From the NCBI GenBank assembly GCA_003133645.1, contig PKYI01000033.1:21385-85384 (forward strand): a stretch of DNA of 64,000 nucleotides. Direction: 5' to 3'. The first letter of the stretch is position 1; each line of letters starts with the position of its first letter. The notes under the pieces were generated by a model. That model ran no database searches and was not told the DNA's origin. It saw only the letters and a program-made list of their open reading frames with translations. The translations under genes were made by a program, and so were the position numbers. Source of the stretch: Acidobacteriota bacterium. Its GTDB lineage: Bacteria; Acidobacteriota; Thermoanaerobaculia; Thermoanaerobaculales; Thermoanaerobaculaceae. This document shows positions 62,501-64,000 of this stretch, piece by piece.

Positions 62501-62625
62501 AAATCCGGCTCGGTCTCGACGCAACGGGTGATGGATTCCAGTCCGCCGTGGTGTAGCTCGCGCTCCACCAGCGCTGCGTCGGAAGGCACGTCCTCGACGA
62601 TCAGGATGCGAAGGAGCTCGACCAT
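59584..62625 (-). CDS. Hybrid histidine kinase: REC-PAS4-HisKA-HATPase-REC
   Basis: 1013 residues, soluble. Domain order: N-terminal receiver (~1-125, Asp in 'IVLSDYSLPSFNG'), four PAS/PAC units each ending in a 'DVTERKRAEEALRES'-like linker (~140-640), HisKA with H-box 'GGVAHDFNNLLQG', HATPase with 'NLVVNAADAMPGGG' and 'GKGTGLGLSVVHGI', and a C-terminal receiver (Asp in 'VLLTDLMLPGVAGG'). No membrane helix is seen. The H-box type (AHDFNN) is that of the HPK4-like group. The start follows GGGAGGCGCC. The first PAS (about 61880-62230) has lower GC than the rest. The operon order after the kinase at 63066 and the receiver at 62636 suggests one signalling unit. Confidence 0.93.
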   Translation of the reverse strand: MVELLRILIVEDVPSDAALVERELHHGGLESITRCVETEPDFIAALADFKPDIVLSDYSLPSFNGMNALGLVQQRSPTTPVIIVTGTLDEETAAECIKAGAADYVLKEHLARLLPAVRGALGRSRLEQDKRRAEEALKTSEEKYRGILENMEESYFEVDLAGTLTFFNDSLCRLLGYPRDELLGMNNRHFTDKEHTKKVFQAFNKVYTTGEPTREVDWEIIRKDGTKRHIETSASLRRDSSGQPIGFSGLFRDVTERKRAEEALRESQRRYRLIAENTADVIWTLDLATRRFTYMSPSVERLRGFSAEEMLAQPFEASMTPESARRVNAKLAANLAAIAAGDQSAGTGTIEADMPTKEGGVVQTEIVATALTDASGRVTSVLGVTRDITERKRAEEALRESETRYRSLFEQSPIGIYQTTPDGTILAANAALLWALGYSSLEELTARNLERDGYEPTYPRREFKERIERDGEVIGFESAWLKKDGQVLAVRESARVVRDQDGKALYYEGTIEDVTAQRRGEEERRRLVAAIEQASETIVIMDTEGRIEYVNPAFERTTGYTREEAIGKKLTMLESGEHDDAYYATLWQTIIQSEMWQGHFVNRRKDGSLYEEEATVSPIRDDSGRIVSFVEVKRDVTQEMALQAQLRQAQKMEAVGMLAGGVAHDFNNLLQGMLNHVEVVRGRHADADRMAATMTELEAEIRRGSSLTRQLLLFARRETAKPEQLDLNEVIGSAATFLRRLVRANVTFSVELADEPLPVTADRSQIDQVLMNLVVNAADAMPGGGRLTIRSGSQGRERVWFAADDTGSGIPVEIRERIFEPFFTTKTTGKGTGLGLSVVHGIVTQHRGVVAFEDRPGGGTSFRVALPRAGSGEHPIVPTPTADPSAAPSGHGERVLVVEDEDGARQGLVEILQMLEYDVVAVGSGEEAGLLPHDPGFDVLLTDLMLPGVAGGDLARGLLDRWPNLKVILMSGYAEDEAMRRGALAGRIRFLQKPFGMGSLAREIHAALDAPGT

Positions 62626-62635
62626 GGCGCCTCCC

Positions 62636-63079
62636 TCAGTGCAGGCCCTGGTTAAGCAAGAGCCAGTACATGCCGAGCGTTCCCACGGCTTCGACGAACT
62701 TCTCGAAGTCCACCGGCTTGACGATGTAGCTGTTGACCCCGAGGGCGTAGGCCGTCTTGATGTCCGGCTCCTCTCGCGACGAGCTGAGCACCACGACCGG
62801 GATGGTCCTGGTCGCCGGGTCCGACTTGATCCGGCGCAGGACGTCGAGCCCGGAGACCTTGGGCAGCTTGAGGTCGAGAATCACCACTTTGGGATGGTGG
62901 GGCTCACCCTTTCCTGGCTCCTGACCAGCCCCGAACAGATAGTCGAGCGCCTCGGTGCCGTCCTCCACCACGTGAATGGGGTTGGCGAGATTGGCCTTGC
63001 GAAGAGCGCGCAGGGTCAGCTCGCCGTCCTCCGGGTTGTCCTCGACGAGCAGGATGTCGACCAAATCACCGTTGCTCAT
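62636..63079 (-). CDS. Rcp1-like single-domain response regulator
   Basis: 147 residues, receiver only. Acidic pocket and phospho-Asp: 'ILLVEDNPEDGELT' and 'KVVILDLKLPKVSGLDVL'; the conserved Lys is in 'NSYIVKPVDFEKFVEAV'. It has the long loop 'FGAGQEPGKGEPHHPK' typical of Rcp1/phytochrome-partner regulators. It overlaps the 3' end of the upstream kinase by 14 nt and lies 10 bp before the hybrid kinase, so it probably carries phosphate between them. The start at 63079 follows GGAGGAAAACC; the track's longer start is rejected. Confidence 0.93.
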   Translation of the reverse strand: MSNGDLVDILLVEDNPEDGELTLRALRKANLANPIHVVEDGTEALDYLFGAGQEPGKGEPHHPKVVILDLKLPKVSGLDVLRRIKSDPATRTIPVVVLSSSREEPDIKTAYALGVNSYIVKPVDFEKFVEAVGTLGMYWLLLNQGLH

Positions 63080-64000
63080 GGTTTTCCTCCTCCGGCAGCG
63101 CGAAGGAGAACGTCGCGCCGCCGTCCACCGCGCCTTCACCCCACACCTCGCCGCCGTGACGGCGAACGATCCGTTGCACGAGTGCGAGCCCCACGCCCGT
63201 CCCCTCGAACTCGCGGGTCGAGTGGAGCCGCTGGAAGACGCCGAACAGCTTGCCCGCATACTGCATGTCGAAGCCGACGCCGTTGTCGCCTACGTGGTAG
63301 ATGGTTCTGTTGTCCTGCCGCGACGCGCTGACCCTGATCTCGGCGCGAGGCCGGGGACGGGAGAACTTCACCGCATTCGAAATCAGGTTGACCCAGACCT
63401 GCCGGATCAGCGCGGGGTCGGCCCAGGCATCAGGGAGGTCGCCGACCGACAGGCCGACGCGTTCGCGCTCCTCGGGGTTGGGCACGGCCTCCAAGAACAC
63501 GGCTTGAACCAGAGGACCCATCGCGACCCGCGCGCGGCGCAGCTCGGTGCGCCCGATCCGAGAGAACGCGAGCAAGTCGTCGATCAACTGACCCATCCTT
63601 TTCGTGTTGGCGCAGATCAACCCGAGCTGACGCTTTCCCTCGTCGTCGAGCCGGTCGCCATAATCGTCCATTACGATGCGGGAAAAGCCGTCGATGGCGC
63701 GCAACGGCGCCCGCAGGTCGTGCGACACCGAGTATGAGAACGCCTCCAGCTCCTTGTTTGCCGCCTCCAGCTCGACGTTCTTTTCCTGCAGAACCTGATC
63801 CAGTCGTATGCGCTCCGTGACGTCGCGCGCCGCGGCGAACATGCCCTGCAGCCTCCTGTCGCGATCGTAGAGGGTGGTCGCGTTCAGGGACACCACGGTC
63901 TCCTTTCCGTCCCTGCCGCGCGCAGTGAGTTCGTAGTTGTTGACCTTCCTTTCGCTCAGCACCAGTTTGATGCCCGCCTCGGCCCGATCCGGATCGGTGA
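63066..64000 (-). CDS. PAS histidine kinase (phytochrome-type H-box), N-terminus beyond the window
   Basis: The C-terminal ~311 residues are visible and the frame continues past the window edge; the GTG used by the track at 63962 is internal. A PAS/PAC end ('NYELTARGRDGKETVVSLNA', 'FAAARDVTERIRLDQVL') is followed by HisKA 'SYSVSHDLRAPLRAIDGFSR' and HATPase 'WVNLISNAVKFSRPRPRAEI', 'DNGVGFDMQYAGKLFGVFQR', 'GTGVGLALVQRIV'. This H-box is the type paired with Rcp1-like regulators, and that gene overlaps its stop codon. Confidence 0.92.
   Translation of the reverse strand, partial: TDPDRAEAGIKLVLSERKVNNYELTARGRDGKETVVSLNATTLYDRDRRLQGMFAAARDVTERIRLDQVLQEKNVELEAANKELEAFSYSVSHDLRAPLRAIDGFSRIVMDDYGDRLDDEGKRQLGLICANTKRMGQLIDDLLAFSRIGRTELRRARVAMGPLVQAVFLEAVPNPEERERVGLSVGDLPDAWADPALIRQVWVNLISNAVKFSRPRPRAEIRVSASRQDNRTIYHVGDNGVGFDMQYAGKLFGVFQRLHSTREFEGTGVGLALVQRIVRRHGGEVWGEGAVDGGATFSFALPEEENHEQR

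Overview
The window is uniformly GC-rich and densely coded, with short Shine-Dalgarno sequences (GGAGG-type) before most starts and many 4-nt stop/start overlaps. Several traits together suggest an Acidobacteriota-like Gram-negative bacterium, perhaps an uncultured lineage near Thermoanaerobaculia. These are LysW-carrier lysine synthesis, Ser/Thr kinases and CadC-like regulators fused to TolB-like and TPR segments, active/inactive M16 peptidase pairs, S9 peptidases, and PKD surface proteins with repeated 'GLNGTVWR' modules. The taxonomic placement is inference; no rRNA gene is present.

Layout. 1-1260: pyrimidine synthesis (pyrD partial, pyrK), divergent from a membrane phosphodiesterase-like protein. 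2.9-10.2 kb: secreted S9 peptidase, MscL, a site-2-type protease with CBS domains, a predicted outer-membrane protein coupled to DoxX, and a GT39-type membrane glycosyltransferase. 10.4-13.2 kb: two damaged genes, a DUF748 gene with indels and a propeller/SpoIIE gene with internal deletions. 13.3-20.3 kb: cytidylate-kinase-like protein, acyl-CoA synthetase, DUF3311 plus SSS symporter plus M20 amidohydrolase, and a kinase-fold protein. 20.5-24 kb: a double-domain DsrC/TusE-like protein, then an operon of lipoprotein, 46-aa membrane peptide and 5'-nucleotidase. 24.2-33.6 kb: winged-helix/TPR regulator, M16 pair, small cupredoxin-like protein and Ser/Thr kinase/TPR receptor.

33.6-34.8 kb is a repeat-rich scar: a palindromic element, a partial copy of the ACT gene 3' end and a dispersed repeat, with one small zinc-ribbon gene. 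34.8-41.4 kb is the most interesting part. A divergent ACT-domain gene faces a tightly coupled lysine operon: lysW, homocitrate synthase, lysX, lysY, a class-II glutamine-amidotransferase-like Ntn hydrolase, lysZ, lysJ. This LysW ends in Gln ('EEDWGQ') rather than the usual Glu. The Ntn hydrolase in the same operon could deamidate that Gln, or could release lysine from LysW in place of LysK, which is not in the window.

43-51 kb holds a fructose-type PTS (IIC, IIB, and a fused HPr-EI-IIA protein) followed by a large lipoprotein alpha-mannosidase, which suggests coupled glycan cleavage and sugar uptake. 51-59.6 kb is accessory DNA: a methyltransferase, a tRNA-Arg 3' fragment (probable attachment scar), a PKD surface protein and a fragment of a relative, an IS5-type element with a frameshifted transposase, an IS66 tail remnant, and a beta-helix surface protein with a sortase-like C-terminus. 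59.6-64 kb is a signalling cluster: a hybrid histidine kinase, a Rcp1-like response regulator and a partial histidine kinase.
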